The notes under the pieces: model-generated | What the model was told of the DNA's origin: nothing | Database searches by the model: none | Seen by the model: the letters and a program-made list of their open reading frames with translations, nothing else | Assembly: GCF_030689025.1 (NCBI RefSeq) | Contig: NZ_JAUYWA010000020.1 | Span: forward strand, 1 to 64,000 | Reading direction: 5' to 3' | Source: Oceanobacter sp. 1_MG-2023 | GTDB lineage: Bacteria; Pseudomonadota; Gammaproteobacteria; Pseudomonadales; Oceanobacteraceae | DNA length: 64,000 bases | Position numbers and translations under genes: made by a program | Part shown: piece by piece, positions 47,806 to 57,551 of the stretch | How the letters are laid out: each line of letters begins with the position of its first letter | Numbering within the stretch: the stretch's first letter is position 1

Positions 47806-49089
47806 TTATTCCCCGATAAAGGCCAGGCTCAGGCCGGGCCAGAAGGTAATGATCAGCACTGTTGCCAGCAGGATAAAGAAGAACGGCAAGGTAGCGCGAT
47901 ACAACTCCATCACCGGTTTGTTAAAGCGGAAGCTGGCAATAAACAGGTTCATCCCGACCGGTGGAGTAAAGTACCCCAGCTGCATATTGGCGAGGAATAA
48001 AATCCCCAGATGAATCGGATGAATACCGTATTCCACCGCAATCGGCAGAATAATGGGAATCATGATCACAATCGCGGAGAAGATATCCAGCATCATGCCC
48101 AGTATCAGCAGGAACAGGGTGAGTAACAGCAGGAAGGTAAAGCTGTCACTGACGTGCTGCTGAATAAAACCAAAGATTTTTTCCGGCACACCGGCATCAA
48201 TCATGTAATTGGTGGATGCCATGGAAACCGCCAGAATCAGCAAGATTGCGCCAACCAGCTTCATGGAATCCCGCATCACGGTCACTAGCTGCTTGAACGG
48301 AATTTCACGTCGAATCAGAGTGGAAACAATCAGTACGTAAAACGCAGTAATGGCCGCCGCTTCTGAAACCGCAAACCAGCCACCATAAATACCTCCCAGT
48401 ACCAGAAAGGGTAGCGGCATTTCCCACTTGGTATCCTTTAGTGCAGCCCAGGCCTCGGCCTTGTCGAACGGGTGGTGATTACGTTCAGCATTACGGGATA
48501 CCCAGCCACTGTACAGCGACAGCGCAACCAGCATCAGGCCGCCGGGCAGTAACCCAGCCAGAAACAGGTCATCGATACTGACTGCGATGTCGAGCGACAT
48601 TTGCTGCGCTACAACGCCGTACAGGATCAAGGGCAGCGACGGTGCAAACAGCAACCCGAGGGAGCCAGAGGTGGTGACCAGACCAAGATTAAAGCGCTCC
48701 GGATAACCGGACTTCTGTAACGCTGGTACCAGCAGGGCGCCCAGGGCGACAATGGTAACGCCGGAGGCACCGGTAAAGGCAGTAAACAGGGCACAGGTCA
48801 CCAGGGCAACGATCGCCAGTCCGCCGGGCATCCAGCCAAGGAAGGCATCGGTAATACGTACCAGCCGCTGCGGTGCCTTGCTTTCCCCGAGCAAATAACC
48901 GGCAAAGGTAAACAATGGGATGGCGATCAGTACCGGCATTTCGGCAATCCGGTAAATCTCGATGGCCATAACCATCAGATCAACGTCAGTCTGGTAAAAC
49001 CCCCAGATAGCGCTGGCAGCAATAACCACAAACAGCGGCGTACCGGACAGCGCCAATACCAATAAAATCAGTGGAACCAGAACGCTCAT
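47806..49089 (-). CDS. dctM: TRAP transporter large permease (DctM type)
   Basis: A 427-residue membrane protein with about 12 helices and the family marks LFTFAGYLLGESKAPQRL and LFTAFTGASGVTIVALGALL. It forms the transport channel of a sodium-driven TRAP system with DctQ, which it overlaps by four bases. Substrate not determinable from sequence. Confidence 0.94.
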   Translation of the reverse strand: MSVLVPLILLVLALSGTPLFVVIAASAIWGFYQTDVDLMVMAIEIYRIAEMPVLIAIPLFTFAGYLLGESKAPQRLVRITDAFLGWMPGGLAIVALVTCALFTAFTGASGVTIVALGALLVPALQKSGYPERFNLGLVTTSGSLGLLFAPSLPLILYGVVAQQMSLDIAVSIDDLFLAGLLPGGLMLVALSLYSGWVSRNAERNHHPFDKAEAWAALKDTKWEMPLPFLVLGGIYGGWFAVSEAAAITAFYVLIVSTLIRREIPFKQLVTVMRDSMKLVGAILLILAVSMASTNYMIDAGVPEKIFGFIQQHVSDSFTFLLLLTLFLLILGMMLDIFSAIVIMIPIILPIAVEYGIHPIHLGILFLANMQLGYFTPPVGMNLFIASFRFNKPVMELYRATLPFFFILLATVLIITFWPGLSLAFIGE

Positions 49090-49604
49090 GAGTGGGCCTC
49101 GTCGGCTACAGCATGGTTACCCAGTATGTTGAGCAAGGATTCAATACTTTGAATGGCAAAGCGCAACGCCATCACGGCAAAGCTGAAGGGGATAATCAAC
49201 TGTAAGGGCCAGGCAGGAATATTGGCGAAGGCGATATCACCAAATTCAATGGCCAGTTCGATATAGGCATAGCCGTACCAGGCGATAACTGCGCAAATAA
49301 AGGCGGCAAAGGCCGAGGTGATAATCGCGATGGTGTCAGCGACAACCTTGGGAGCCAGTCGGTTAACCAGGTCGATGGCGATATGCTCACGGCCACGGGT
49401 GGCGACCATGCCTCCGATCAGACCAAGCCACAGCACCATCACCCTCAGGGCGGGAGGAATCCACATGATACCGCCGCCGAAGACACTGCGGGCGACAATA
49501 TCAATACCGGCCAGCAACACCATGACCATCAGCACCAGCACCAGAATGCCATCTTCCAGGGTGTGAATGGCGCCGAGCAGACGCCGCAAAGGGGAGTGTT
49601 TCAA
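49086..49604 (-). CDS. dctQ: TRAP transporter small permease (DctQ type)
   Basis: A 172-residue protein with four membrane segments (about 20-40, 50-75, 94-116, 132-156) and the typical DctQ GREHIAIDLVNR motif. Partner of DctM; two bases separate it from the binding-protein gene. Confidence 0.93.
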   Translation of the reverse strand: MKHSPLRRLLGAIHTLEDGILVLVLMVMVLLAGIDIVARSVFGGGIMWIPPALRVMVLWLGLIGGMVATRGREHIAIDLVNRLAPKVVADTIAIITSAFAAFICAVIAWYGYAYIELAIEFGDIAFANIPAWPLQLIIPFSFAVMALRFAIQSIESLLNILGNHAVADEAHS

Positions 49605-49606
49605 GG

Positions 49607-50602
49607 TTATTGACCTGCACGGATTCCGGCAATATGTGCCTGTAGTTGACGATACAATTCAACCGGGTAAACACCTTGGCTGGCCAGTTCGGTCAGGCTG
49701 TCATTGGCCAGTTGTTGCCAGGTAGCTTTTTCGGCATCGGTCAGTTGTACAAATGTCATGCCGCTGTTTTCCAGTGCCTGACGTGCGCCGGCTTCATCAA
49801 CAAGATTCTGTTTGTCCATCTGGGCGTAGGTGGATTTCATAATGCTGCGCACGGTGGTCTGGTCTTCCGCCGACAGTTTGTTAAAGGCTTTTTGATCGAC
49901 CACCATCATGCCCAGTAGCGAGAGTAATGGCAGGTCGGTTGCGTGGCTCAGTTTGCTGTGCCATTGCAGCGCGATAGAGGCCGTCAGGTTAACACCAACA
50001 GTATCGATCAGGCCGGTTTGCAAGCTGGTGTAGACATCCGAAATCGGCAGCGAAATCGGCTCGACACCGGCTTTCTGGAATACGGTCTGGGTGACCAGGT
50101 CACCTTCAGGAGTCCAGACTTTCTGGCCACTGAAGTCGGCCGTGGTTTTCAGGGGTTTGTTGCCCATGACATAGGCAAAGCCACCTTCGGTCAGACCGAG
50201 GACGACGTAACCCTTGGCTTCCAGCGCATCAATAATGTAGTGGTCAAATTCCGGGCGAACAGCACTCAGTTCTGCCGGGTTCTGAAAGGTAAATGGCAAG
50301 CTGTACAGCTGCACTTCGTTGGCGATATTCGCGAGCGCCCCTGCCGAAACGGCGCCACCTTGCAGCTGGCCGATTTTCATTTTGCGCAGCACACTTTTGT
50401 CACTGCCTTGCACACCGCCAGGAAAGTATTTGATTTTGACGCGGCCATCGGTAGCTTTTTTGATGTTAGCTGCGGCGGAACGCATCTGCTTCATCCAGTT
50501 GGTGCCATCGGGAGCGAGGGTGGCTATTTTTAATGTTGCAGCCTGGGACAGCGGGCTCAGGCATAGCAGCATCAGACCCAGGGCAATCAGTTTGTTTTTC
50601 AT
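49607..50602 (-). CDS. dctP: TRAP transporter substrate-binding protein (DctP type)
   Basis: A periplasmic binding protein of 331 residues with signal peptide cleaved near SQAATLK (about 22). ATLAPDGTNWMKQMR at the mature N-terminus and KVWTPEGDLVTQ with the ligand-binding region are DctP-like. Together with the TatT gene upstream it belongs to the TRAP-T type, whose ligands may be hydrophobic or short carboxylates. Ligand unknown. Confidence 0.93.
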   Translation of the reverse strand: MKNKLIALGLMLLCLSPLSQAATLKIATLAPDGTNWMKQMRSAAANIKKATDGRVKIKYFPGGVQGSDKSVLRKMKIGQLQGGAVSAGALANIANEVQLYSLPFTFQNPAELSAVRPEFDHYIIDALEAKGYVVLGLTEGGFAYVMGNKPLKTTADFSGQKVWTPEGDLVTQTVFQKAGVEPISLPISDVYTSLQTGLIDTVGVNLTASIALQWHSKLSHATDLPLLSLLGMMVVDQKAFNKLSAEDQTTVRSIMKSTYAQMDKQNLVDEAGARQALENSGMTFVQLTDAEKATWQQLANDSLTELASQGVYPVELYRQLQAHIAGIRAGQ

Positions 50603-50636
50603 GTGTGGTTACTCTTGGCTGGTATTCAAAAGGCGA

Positions 50637-51470
50637 TTATTCAAAAAAATCGGCAGATTCTGCCAACAGTTCAGTGGCCTGGCTCTGGGCCAGATGATTA
50701 ATCAGGGTCAGACCTTCGGCTTCCGGGTCGGCCGCAATAGCTTCGTTGAGCAGACGGTCGTGAAGTTCCTGATCAAACATCAAGCGGGCATATTGTTTGG
50801 CGTACAGCACCTTGGCCATCAGATGTTTGCCATCACTGTATTGCAGGGCCTTTTCAAAATGCTCGCGGCCGATTTCCGGGCGACCACCCAGAGATGGTGG
50901 CAGCTGGGTTTCCATGACGCCGAGATATACCTGCAAGGTTCCCTGGTCGTAGTCCGGCTGGATATTGGCGACCCACTGCATCAAAGCCTTGGTTTTACCC
51001 AGTTCGGCAATGGCACCCCAGTCGCTGCTGTTGGCCTGAATCCAGCCGGCCTTGGCGGCGGCATAGGCATAGAAGACGTGAATATCGCCTTCATCAAAGT
51101 GCCGGTCGAGCGCCGTCAGCATGTCGTCCTGCGGTAACTCGACGGCTTCACAGGCGTCGTCATCGTATTCACACAAGCCGCGGGTGGCGTATTCCAGTGC
51201 CTTGTCGGCCATCCGTTGTGCCTGGCTTGGGTCGCGGGAAAAGACACCTGAGTAAGCGCCATACAGCTGGGACGCAGACAGCAAGAAGTCTTCGTCATGA
51301 GGATAGGTGAGTACCAGCGCGTCGAGCAAAAGCAGATATGCCGGTGCTCCCGCGGCCACGACTTCCGGATTGTCGTTGTTCATCATCGAGCGTGAGAGGT
51401 TCTTGGGCAGGTTGCCAACCGAGCAGGCACTCAGTGCCAAAGCGGCCAGTGCAATAGTGAGTCGTTTCAT
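50637..51470 (-). CDS. TRAP-associated lipoprotein TatT
   Basis: A lipoprotein of 277 residues starting at 51470 (MKRLTIALAALALSAC, lipid on Cys16); the frame opens at 51536 but the upstream part is not signal-like. The rest is helical with TPR-like repeats, and FYAYAAAKAGWIQANSSDWGAIAELGKTKALM fits the TatT family (Treponema Tp0956), which forms a trimer binding the TRAP binding protein. It is immediately upstream of dctP (34 bases). Confidence 0.88.
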   Translation of the reverse strand: MKRLTIALAALALSACSVGNLPKNLSRSMMNNDNPEVVAAGAPAYLLLLDALVLTYPHDEDFLLSASQLYGAYSGVFSRDPSQAQRMADKALEYATRGLCEYDDDACEAVELPQDDMLTALDRHFDEGDIHVFYAYAAAKAGWIQANSSDWGAIAELGKTKALMQWVANIQPDYDQGTLQVYLGVMETQLPPSLGGRPEIGREHFEKALQYSDGKHLMAKVLYAKQYARLMFDQELHDRLLNEAIAADPEAEGLTLINHLAQSQATELLAESADFFE

Positions 51471-51602
51471 AGTCACGGGTGCTTGTAAAAATTTGGCGCA
51501 ATTGTACACACCTGAACGCTGGTATCTAATGAACAATAGTCATAACCGCCCTGAAGTGGTCATTATTGCAGCAAAATTCAGTGTTTTGCTGCTGCTGATG
51601 GC

Positions 51603-53003
51603 TCAGTCGGTTGACGAATCACTGGCGTTGTTGGTTTGACTGGCTCGGGCATTGGCCAGCTTGCGGTACAGGGTACGCTCACTGATGCCCAGTTGTTTGG
51701 CTAAACGGGTGTTGTCGCCATCAAATTGTTGGGTAATGGCAAGCAGGTAGCGGGCTTCGAGTTGGTCCAGTGGCATGGCCTGATCTGGATCGGTGGCCAG
51801 ACCGGTGATCCGTTTTGTTGGTATCCGGGTGGCGGAATGGCTGGGAGTCTCCGTGGCTTCCGGTCTCAGGGCATCGGGTAACGTCAGGTGACGTGGTTCG
51901 ATTTCGCGATCATCACATAAGATAGTGGCTCGTTCGAGGCGGTTTCTCAGTTCGCGAATATTACCGGGAAACTGCTGTTGTTCGAGCCAGTCGCAGGCGG
52001 CAGCAGACAGTACGTGTGGCCGTTCCTGACTCAGTTGTTGCAGCAGTTTGCGGGCCAGTGGAACAATATCGGCCCGCCGCTCTGCCAGCGAGGGCAACAG
52101 AATCGGAAAGGGTGATATCCGGTAGTAGAGATCTTGCCGGAAAGTGCCGGCATCAACCATCTGGGTCAGTTGCCGATGGGTGGCACACACCAACCGGAAG
52201 TCGGCCTGTTGCAGCGTTACGCTGCCCACCGGGCGGTAGCTGCCGGTTTCGATCAGACGCAGCAGCTTGACCTGCATGGCAAGCGGAATATCTCCCACTT
52301 CATCCAGAAACAACGTTCCGCCCCGGGCGGCTTCGACCAGGCCTGGCTTGCGTTGGGTGGCTCCGGTAAAGGCGCCTTTTTCGTGACCAAACAGTTCACT
52401 TTCAAACAGGCTTTCGGTCAGACCAGAACATTCCACCGTTACAAATGGCTTGTTGGCGCGGCTGCTGTGCTGATGAATGTGTCGGGCGGCGAGCTCTTTG
52501 CCGGTGCCGGATTCACCCAGCAGCAGTACATTGATCTCGGTCGGAGCCGCTCGGCTGAGCATGGCCAGCATGTCGGTATAGGCCTGACTGAACCCCAGCA
52601 TGGGCCGCGACCCTGGGGTGTCCGGAGTGCGTACGGGCGACATGATTTCAACAAAAAACTCAATCTGGCCATCGTCATTACGTACCGGGCTCAGCTCCAC
52701 ATCAACGTGTTCCTTGCCCTGGCAGGTGTTATGAATATGCAGGATACGCTGGCGCTGGCCGGTACGCAGACAGCCCTGTAGCGGGCAGGTTTCTCCGGCC
52801 TGGTCACAAGGGACTTTGTAGCCATGGGAGACCTCGTAGCAATGCCGACCGAGCAGGGCGCTGTTGCCGGAAAAGTGTTCCCGGTATGCCTGGTTGGCAG
52901 CACAAATACGATACTCGCGATCCATCAGAATGGCGGGAGCAGCAATGGCGTCCAGTAAAGAGGAGATACCAGGCAAGTGGTTGTAGCTGCGGGGATCTGA
53001 CAT
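51603..53003 (-). CDS. sigma-54-dependent activator with four-Cys PAS domain
   Basis: A 466-residue enhancer-binding protein. The N-terminal PAS domain (about 12-125) contains Cys55, 66, 73 and 78 in a HCYE...PCDQ...TCPLQGC arrangement. The AAA+ domain has Walker A GESGTGKE (about 162-169) and the sigma-54 loop GAFTGA (about 220-225). A Fis-type helix-turn-helix ends it ([20 protein letters not shown]). No receiver domain. I use ATG 53003; a GTG at 53012 is possible. It lies 132 bases upstream of the TRAP genes on the same strand and likely controls them. Confidence 0.92.
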   Translation of the reverse strand: MSDPRSYNHLPGISSLLDAIAAPAILMDREYRICAANQAYREHFSGNSALLGRHCYEVSHGYKVPCDQAGETCPLQGCLRTGQRQRILHIHNTCQGKEHVDVELSPVRNDDGQIEFFVEIMSPVRTPDTPGSRPMLGFSQAYTDMLAMLSRAAPTEINVLLLGESGTGKELAARHIHQHSSRANKPFVTVECSGLTESLFESELFGHEKGAFTGATQRKPGLVEAARGGTLFLDEVGDIPLAMQVKLLRLIETGSYRPVGSVTLQQADFRLVCATHRQLTQMVDAGTFRQDLYYRISPFPILLPSLAERRADIVPLARKLLQQLSQERPHVLSAAACDWLEQQQFPGNIRELRNRLERATILCDDREIEPRHLTLPDALRPEATETPSHSATRIPTKRITGLATDPDQAMPLDQLEARYLLAITQQFDGDNTRLAKQLGISERTLYRKLANARASQTNNASDSSTD

Positions 53004-53017
53004 TGGTGTCACCAGGC

Positions 53018-53031
53018 TGTCAATATTGACA
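53018..53031. promoter_or_regulatory. 14-bp perfect palindrome upstream of the sigma-54 activator
   Basis: TGTCAATATTGACA, 15 bases upstream of the activator ATG. It could be an operator for autoregulation or for a global regulator. It is not a canonical FNR/ANR box (no TTGAT-N4-ATCAA). Confidence 0.4.
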
Positions 53032-53278
53032 TGATATTAGTGGATGTCGGCCGTTTTGCAAAGGACTGGCGGCGGGGCAAACTGTCGCAGTGATCTTGTT
53101 AGCCACCCCTGAAACGCTGATGATAGCCGCGATTGTTGTGGCTGGTGGCAAGACTTCGGGGTTTTTAATATGAATTCTTGCTGGTGGGGACGGACTGGCC
53201 CGTGAATTGCTATTTCACCCTGATGGGGTACAGACGGATGTCTGTGGTGACAAATTCGGCGGAATTGGCAGGAAGGCT

Positions 53279-53821
53279 ATGGCTAGAGTAAAGCAGTGGC
53301 GGGTTAACCAACAGCTTAGTTATTTATTGTTTGATCCTATTTCTCGCCGTGGTGCGCTGATTGATCCGCAACCTGCATTGGTGTCTTGCTACATCCAGAC
53401 ATTGGAGCAGTTGGGGGTCGCCAATGCCTATTTACTGTTTACTGGAGAAATGACCCAGATCATGAATATACCGGGTCAGATGTTGGATGCTGGCGCCCTG
53501 TCAGGCTCGGCCGCTCCAGACACACTGGCACTGGGGGAAAGCTACATCCGGGTGGTGGTGGACCCTGCGGCGCTGCGGGTTGCCTATGTGTGTGATGGAC
53601 TGATTTTTAGCGGTATGTGGTGGCTTCCCGGTGGGTTACGTCCCTTTGTTGCATCTGAGCCGGAAGCTGACGTTGATAAATTGCCGCTTCTCCAACTTCC
53701 CGATGACTATGTACTGTATCCCGGCCGGGCGATCGGGTCTTTGTGTATCAGTTCGGTGGCACAGGAAAAAGCCCTGTGTTACGACCCGCTTCCGGCTTGT
53801 GCTGGCGCTCCATCGGGTTAG
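53279..53821 (+). CDS. degenerate ETHE1-like metallo-beta-lactamase-fold protein (no metal site)
   Basis: A 180-residue protein starting at 53279 (AGGA five bases upstream of ATG). Fold alignment with persulfide dioxygenase/MBL proteins is visible: SYLLFDPISRRGALIDPQ, TLEQLGVANAYLL, LGESYIRVV, FSGMWWLPGGLRPF and VLYPGRAIGSLCISSVAQEK. Every metal ligand position is changed: the HxHxDH site reads TGEMTQI (55-61), the FTGD acid is lost (FSGM, 110-113) and the GHDY His is Arg150. It therefore cannot be an ordinary ETHE1 dioxygenase. A second frame continues in coding-like fashion after its stop. It lies just upstream of cydAB. Confidence 0.65.
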   Translation: MARVKQWRVNQQLSYLLFDPISRRGALIDPQPALVSCYIQTLEQLGVANAYLLFTGEMTQIMNIPGQMLDAGALSGSAAPDTLALGESYIRVVVDPAALRVAYVCDGLIFSGMWWLPGGLRPFVASEPEADVDKLPLLQLPDDYVLYPGRAIGSLCISSVAQEKALCYDPLPACAGAPSG

Positions 53822-54029
53822 TACAGCTGCTTCGCTGCTGCCGGAATATCTCTGGTACTGGTGGTTGTTTGCGGGGCAGATTGATCATTGTTTTGTAAGA
53901 CCGGTTTTGTCTCAGCTTGGAGATCTGCGTGATCCACAAGCTGTTTTGTTACAGTCGCTGAGCGATGGCGGAGCGTTGTATTTCCGCCAGGTTCAGTCGC
54001 TGAATTTTCGTTTCACAACACTCAACTGA
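53822..54029 (+). other. coding-like continuation in another frame after the ETHE1-like stop
   Basis: From about 53802 a plus-strand frame (phase of 53631) remains open to TGA at 54027-54029. It encodes a protein-like stretch including LPEYLWYWWLFAGQIDHC and RDPQAVLLQSLSDGG, with codon use like that of the neighbours. A one-base shift near 53790-53805 would fuse it to the ETHE1-like protein. It may be a frameshift, a sequencing error or an overlapping gene. I do not recognise the product. Confidence 0.45.
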
Positions 54030-54062
54030 ACGTTCCACGGCACTGCCTTTGGAGGATCAACC

Positions 54063-55688
54063 ATGATCAGTGAAAGTATGGTGGACTTGTCGCGGCTGCA
54101 ATTTGCTATGACCGCGCTGTACCACTTTTTGTTTGTACCCCTGACGTTGGGGTTATCGTTTATTCTTGCCATCATGGAATCGGCTTATGTGATGACAGGC
54201 AAGCAGGTCTATCAGGACATGGTGAAGTTCTGGGGCAAGCTGTTTGGTATTAACTTCGCCTTGGGTGTGACGACAGGCCTGACGATGGAATTCCAGTTCG
54301 GTACCAACTGGGCTTACTACTCCCATTATGTCGGTGACATTTTTGGCGCACCGCTGGCGATTGAAGGTCTGATGGCTTTCTTCCTTGAAAGTACGTTTAT
54401 CGGCCTGTTTTTCTTCGGCTGGGATCGCCTGACACGGATACAGCATATGATCGTCACCTGGCTGGTGGCACTGGGTTCGAACCTGTCGGCCTTGTGGATT
54501 CTGATTGCCAATGGCTGGATGCAAAACCCGGTCGGCGCTGAATTCAACTACAACACCATGCGTATGGAGATGACCAGCTTTGTTGAGGTGTTGTTTAACC
54601 CGGTTGCCCAGGTCAAATTTGTGCATACCGTGTCGGCTGGTTATGTCACCGGTGCCATGTTTGTACTGGGGATTTCCTCTTATTATTTGCTGAAAAAACG
54701 TGACCTGCCCTTTGCCCGTCGCTCGTTTGCCATTGCCTCCAGCTTTGGTTTGGCGGCCATTCTGAGTGTGATTCTGCTGGGTGATGAATCGGGTTACGAA
54801 ATTGGCGATGTACAAAAAACCAAGCTGGCTGCCATTGAAGCGGAATGGGAAACCCATCCGGCTCCTGCTGCCTTTACCCTGTTTGGTTTGCCTAATGAAG
54901 AAACCATGGAGACCGACTACGCGATTCGGATTCCCTGGGTGCTGGGCCTGATTGCGACCCGATCAACGGACGAACAAGTGGTGGGTATCAAGGACCTGCT
55001 AGTCGAACACGAGGAGCGCGTGCGTAATGGTATGGGCGCTTACGACCTCTTTACGCAACTGAAAGCCGGGGATGAATCACCTGCAACCATGGCGGCATTC
55101 GATGAGGTCAAGGACGATCTGGGGTACGGCCTGCTGCTGAAAAAATATACTCCGGACGTTATTGACGCTACAGAAGACCAGATCAAGTCGGCCGCACGGG
55201 ACACTATTCCGGGCGTTGCCCCCATGTTCTTTACCTTCCGTATCATGGTGGCTATTGGCTTTACCATGTTCCTGCTGGTGGCGTTGGCGTTCTGGCATTC
55301 TGCCCGTCAAACCATCGATAAGCAGACCTGGCTGCAAAAAGCCTTGTTATGGGCGATCCCATTACCTTTCCTGGCCTGTGAAATGGGTTGGTTTGTAGCG
55401 GAATACGGTCGTCAGCCCTGGTCTATTGGTGAAGTCCTGCCAACTCATTTATCCACCTCAACCCGGTCGGTTGAAGAGCTGTGGATGAGTATTGCCGGTT
55501 TTGTACTGTTCTATACCGCCTTGTTGGTTGCCGAAGTGTATCTGATGTTCAAGTTTGCCCGTCTGGGGCCATCTGCTCTGCATACTGGTCGTTATCATTT
55601 CGAGAAAGAGGCAAGTCACTCCATGACAGGCGGTACAACAGCTGGGCCAAAAGCGCAGCCGTTGCAAGCCCGTAACGAACAGGCGTAA
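54063..55688 (+). CDS. cydA: cytochrome bd ubiquinol oxidase subunit I
   Basis: Quinol oxidase subunit carrying hemes b558, b595 and d in the inner membrane. His21 in [13 protein letters not shown] corresponds to the N-terminal heme ligand, and the long hydrophilic Q-loop between about 240 and 385 marks the E. coli-type (long-loop) form. Length 541 residues. GGAGGA precedes the ATG. Start of the cydABX-ybgE operon. Confidence 0.97.
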   Translation: MISESMVDLSRLQFAMTALYHFLFVPLTLGLSFILAIMESAYVMTGKQVYQDMVKFWGKLFGINFALGVTTGLTMEFQFGTNWAYYSHYVGDIFGAPLAIEGLMAFFLESTFIGLFFFGWDRLTRIQHMIVTWLVALGSNLSALWILIANGWMQNPVGAEFNYNTMRMEMTSFVEVLFNPVAQVKFVHTVSAGYVTGAMFVLGISSYYLLKKRDLPFARRSFAIASSFGLAAILSVILLGDESGYEIGDVQKTKLAAIEAEWETHPAPAAFTLFGLPNEETMETDYAIRIPWVLGLIATRSTDEQVVGIKDLLVEHEERVRNGMGAYDLFTQLKAGDESPATMAAFDEVKDDLGYGLLLKKYTPDVIDATEDQIKSAARDTIPGVAPMFFTFRIMVAIGFTMFLLVALAFWHSARQTIDKQTWLQKALLWAIPLPFLACEMGWFVAEYGRQPWSIGEVLPTHLSTSTRSVEELWMSIAGFVLFYTALLVAEVYLMFKFARLGPSALHTGRYHFEKEASHSMTGGTTAGPKAQPLQARNEQA

Positions 55689-55697
55689 GGGGGAATT

Positions 55698-56834
55698 ATG
55701 GATTACGAAGTATTGAAACTGGTGTGGTGGGTACTGATTGGCGTATTGCTGGTCGGCTTTGCTGTTACCGATGGCTTTGATATGGGGGTTGGTGCGCTGC
55801 TGCGAATCATCGGCCGTACCGATACCGAGCGCCGGGTGATGCTGAACACCATCGGGCCGCACTGGGATGGTAACCAGGTCTGGTTTATTACTGCCGGTGG
55901 GGCCATTTTTGCCGCTTGGCCTGTGGTTTATGCGGTGGCATTTTCGGGCTTTTACTGGGCAATGTTACTGGTGTTGTTTGCCATGTTTTTTCGCCCGGTC
56001 GGGTTTGAATACCGCGCCAAAGTGGATGATCCCCGCTGGCGCAGCCTGTGGGACTGGGGCCTGACCATCGGCGGTGCAGTGCCTGCCCTGGTGTTTGGTG
56101 TGGCGTTTGGCAACCTGATTCTGGGAGTGCCATTCAGTCTGGATGAGTTTATGCGTTCTACCTATACCGGTTCTTTTTGGGCCTTGCTGAATCCCTTTGG
56201 TCTGGTGGCCGGTCTGGTGAGTCTGGGAATGTTGATGATGCACGGTGGCACCTGGTTGCAAATGCGGACTGACGGAGCACTCCATGAGCGCGCCCGCCGG
56301 ATTACAGTTGCGCTGGCAGTACTGGTGGCGGCGCTGTTTGCCCTCGCCGGTGTCTGGATCTGGATGGGTATTGATGGCTATGTGATCATGGATATCAAAA
56401 GCACCGCTGCGGCAGTGACCCCTCTGGATAAAGTGGTGACAACGCAAGAAGGGGCCTGGCTGAGCAACTATGGCCAGCATCCCTGGATGATGATCGCACC
56501 CTTGTTGGGTTTTGCCGGACTGGCACTGACGGTACTGATGTCGATGATGAATCGTGGTGTGATGGCTTTTGTCTCCAGCTCGCTGGCGATTACTGGCATT
56601 ATTCTGACTGCTGGGTTCTCACTGTTCCCGTTCATTATGCCATCCAGTCTGGAGCCGTCTCACAGCCTGACCGTATGGGATGTGGTATCCAGTGAAATGA
56701 CGCTGAATATCATGTTCTGGGTCGCCATGGTGTTTGTACCGATTGTGTTGAGCTACACCATCTGGGGCTACTACAAAATGTGGGGTCGCCTGACCAACCA
56801 GTTTATTGAAGACAACAAATACAGCACGTATTAA
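55698..56834 (+). CDS. cydB: cytochrome bd ubiquinol oxidase subunit II
   Basis: A 378-residue membrane protein with eight to nine helices; DGFDMGVGALL and NTIGPHWDGNQVWFI in the first 60 residues are the CydB signature. It lies nine bases after cydA, with GGGGGAA before the ATG. Confidence 0.97.
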   Translation: MDYEVLKLVWWVLIGVLLVGFAVTDGFDMGVGALLRIIGRTDTERRVMLNTIGPHWDGNQVWFITAGGAIFAAWPVVYAVAFSGFYWAMLLVLFAMFFRPVGFEYRAKVDDPRWRSLWDWGLTIGGAVPALVFGVAFGNLILGVPFSLDEFMRSTYTGSFWALLNPFGLVAGLVSLGMLMMHGGTWLQMRTDGALHERARRITVALAVLVAALFALAGVWIWMGIDGYVIMDIKSTAAAVTPLDKVVTTQEGAWLSNYGQHPWMMIAPLLGFAGLALTVLMSMMNRGVMAFVSSSLAITGIILTAGFSLFPFIMPSSLEPSHSLTVWDVVSSEMTLNIMFWVAMVFVPIVLSYTIWGYYKMWGRLTNQFIEDNKYSTY

Positions 56835-56979
56835 TGAATCAAGGCTGTTGCTGGCAGCGTCCAGATCAGCCGAGCAGTGCTCGGATGATCTGGCCTGGCC
56901 ACACCCGGTAAACGGAAACAGCAAAACCCAAACAGGTAGCCAGACACAGACGTCTGGCTCGCACTACGAGGAAAATAGT

Positions 56980-57087
56980 ATGTGGTATTTTGCCTGGATT
57001 CTCGGTGTATTACTGGCCTGCTCATTTGGCCTGATAAACGCTATGTGGCTGGAGTTTTACGAAGATATGGATCGGGATGCGGAGTAA
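56980..57087 (+). CDS. cydX: cytochrome bd accessory small subunit CydX
   Basis: A 35-residue single-helix protein (MWYFAWILGVLLAC and onward) ending in acidic residues, exactly the CydX pattern. It stabilises the hemes of CydAB. The start is fixed by the conserved MWYF and an ACGAGGA upstream; the longer open frame to 56806 is not real. A 7-bp hairpin (56938-56959) lies between cydB and cydX. Confidence 0.95.
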   Translation: MWYFAWILGVLLACSFGLINAMWLEFYEDMDRDAE

Positions 57088-57091
57088 GGCA

Positions 57092-57400
57092 ATGCCTGTT
57101 CCAGACAAACCTCCAGTGGATTATGCGGCCTACGGGCCGCTGTATGCTTTTTGGGCGCGAGGGTTATCCTTCCTGGGAGCGCTGGGACTGGCTGGATTAT
57201 GGCTGGCCATGCCGCAACTGGTGGCTGTTGCACCGGATGAACAGACGCACATATTACTACCGCTCGGGTTGTGGGGTATTGCGGCGGGTTTGGTTCACGG
57301 TATTGGTTATGTCCCTGTGCTGCGCATTTGGCGTTATCTATTCAGTCCTTATGCGGGTTGGCCATTGATGAGTCTCTGTGCTGGCCTGTGGCTGCTCTGA
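57092..57400 (+). CDS. ybgE: cyd operon protein YbgE
   Basis: A 102-residue inner-membrane protein with three helices, matching the YbgE family associated with cytochrome bd operons: LYAFWARGLSFLGALGLAGLWL, then HGIGYVPVLRIWRYLFSPYAGWPL. The role is unknown but it is always cyd-linked. The ATG at 57092, after GGAGTAAGG, is preferred to the frame start at 57077, which lies inside cydX. Confidence 0.9.
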   Translation: MPVPDKPPVDYAAYGPLYAFWARGLSFLGALGLAGLWLAMPQLVAVAPDEQTHILLPLGLWGIAAGLVHGIGYVPVLRIWRYLFSPYAGWPLMSLCAGLWLL

Positions 57401-57551
57401 GCAGCTGACGATGTCACGACTGATAAACCATGCTCAGATTGGGCCAGCGGGTCACACGCCAGTTGGTGACGATTGACGTTACGTGGCACACTGTCAATAT
57501 AGCCATGCAGGCATGTTGTTCTGATACGATCGATCATCGAGAGGAAACCCA

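Noticed and set aside
51471..51602. Sigma-54 promoter for the TatT-TRAP genes
   Set aside because: The best GG...GC candidate has 11 rather than 10 bases between the elements, which sigma-54 does not normally tolerate.
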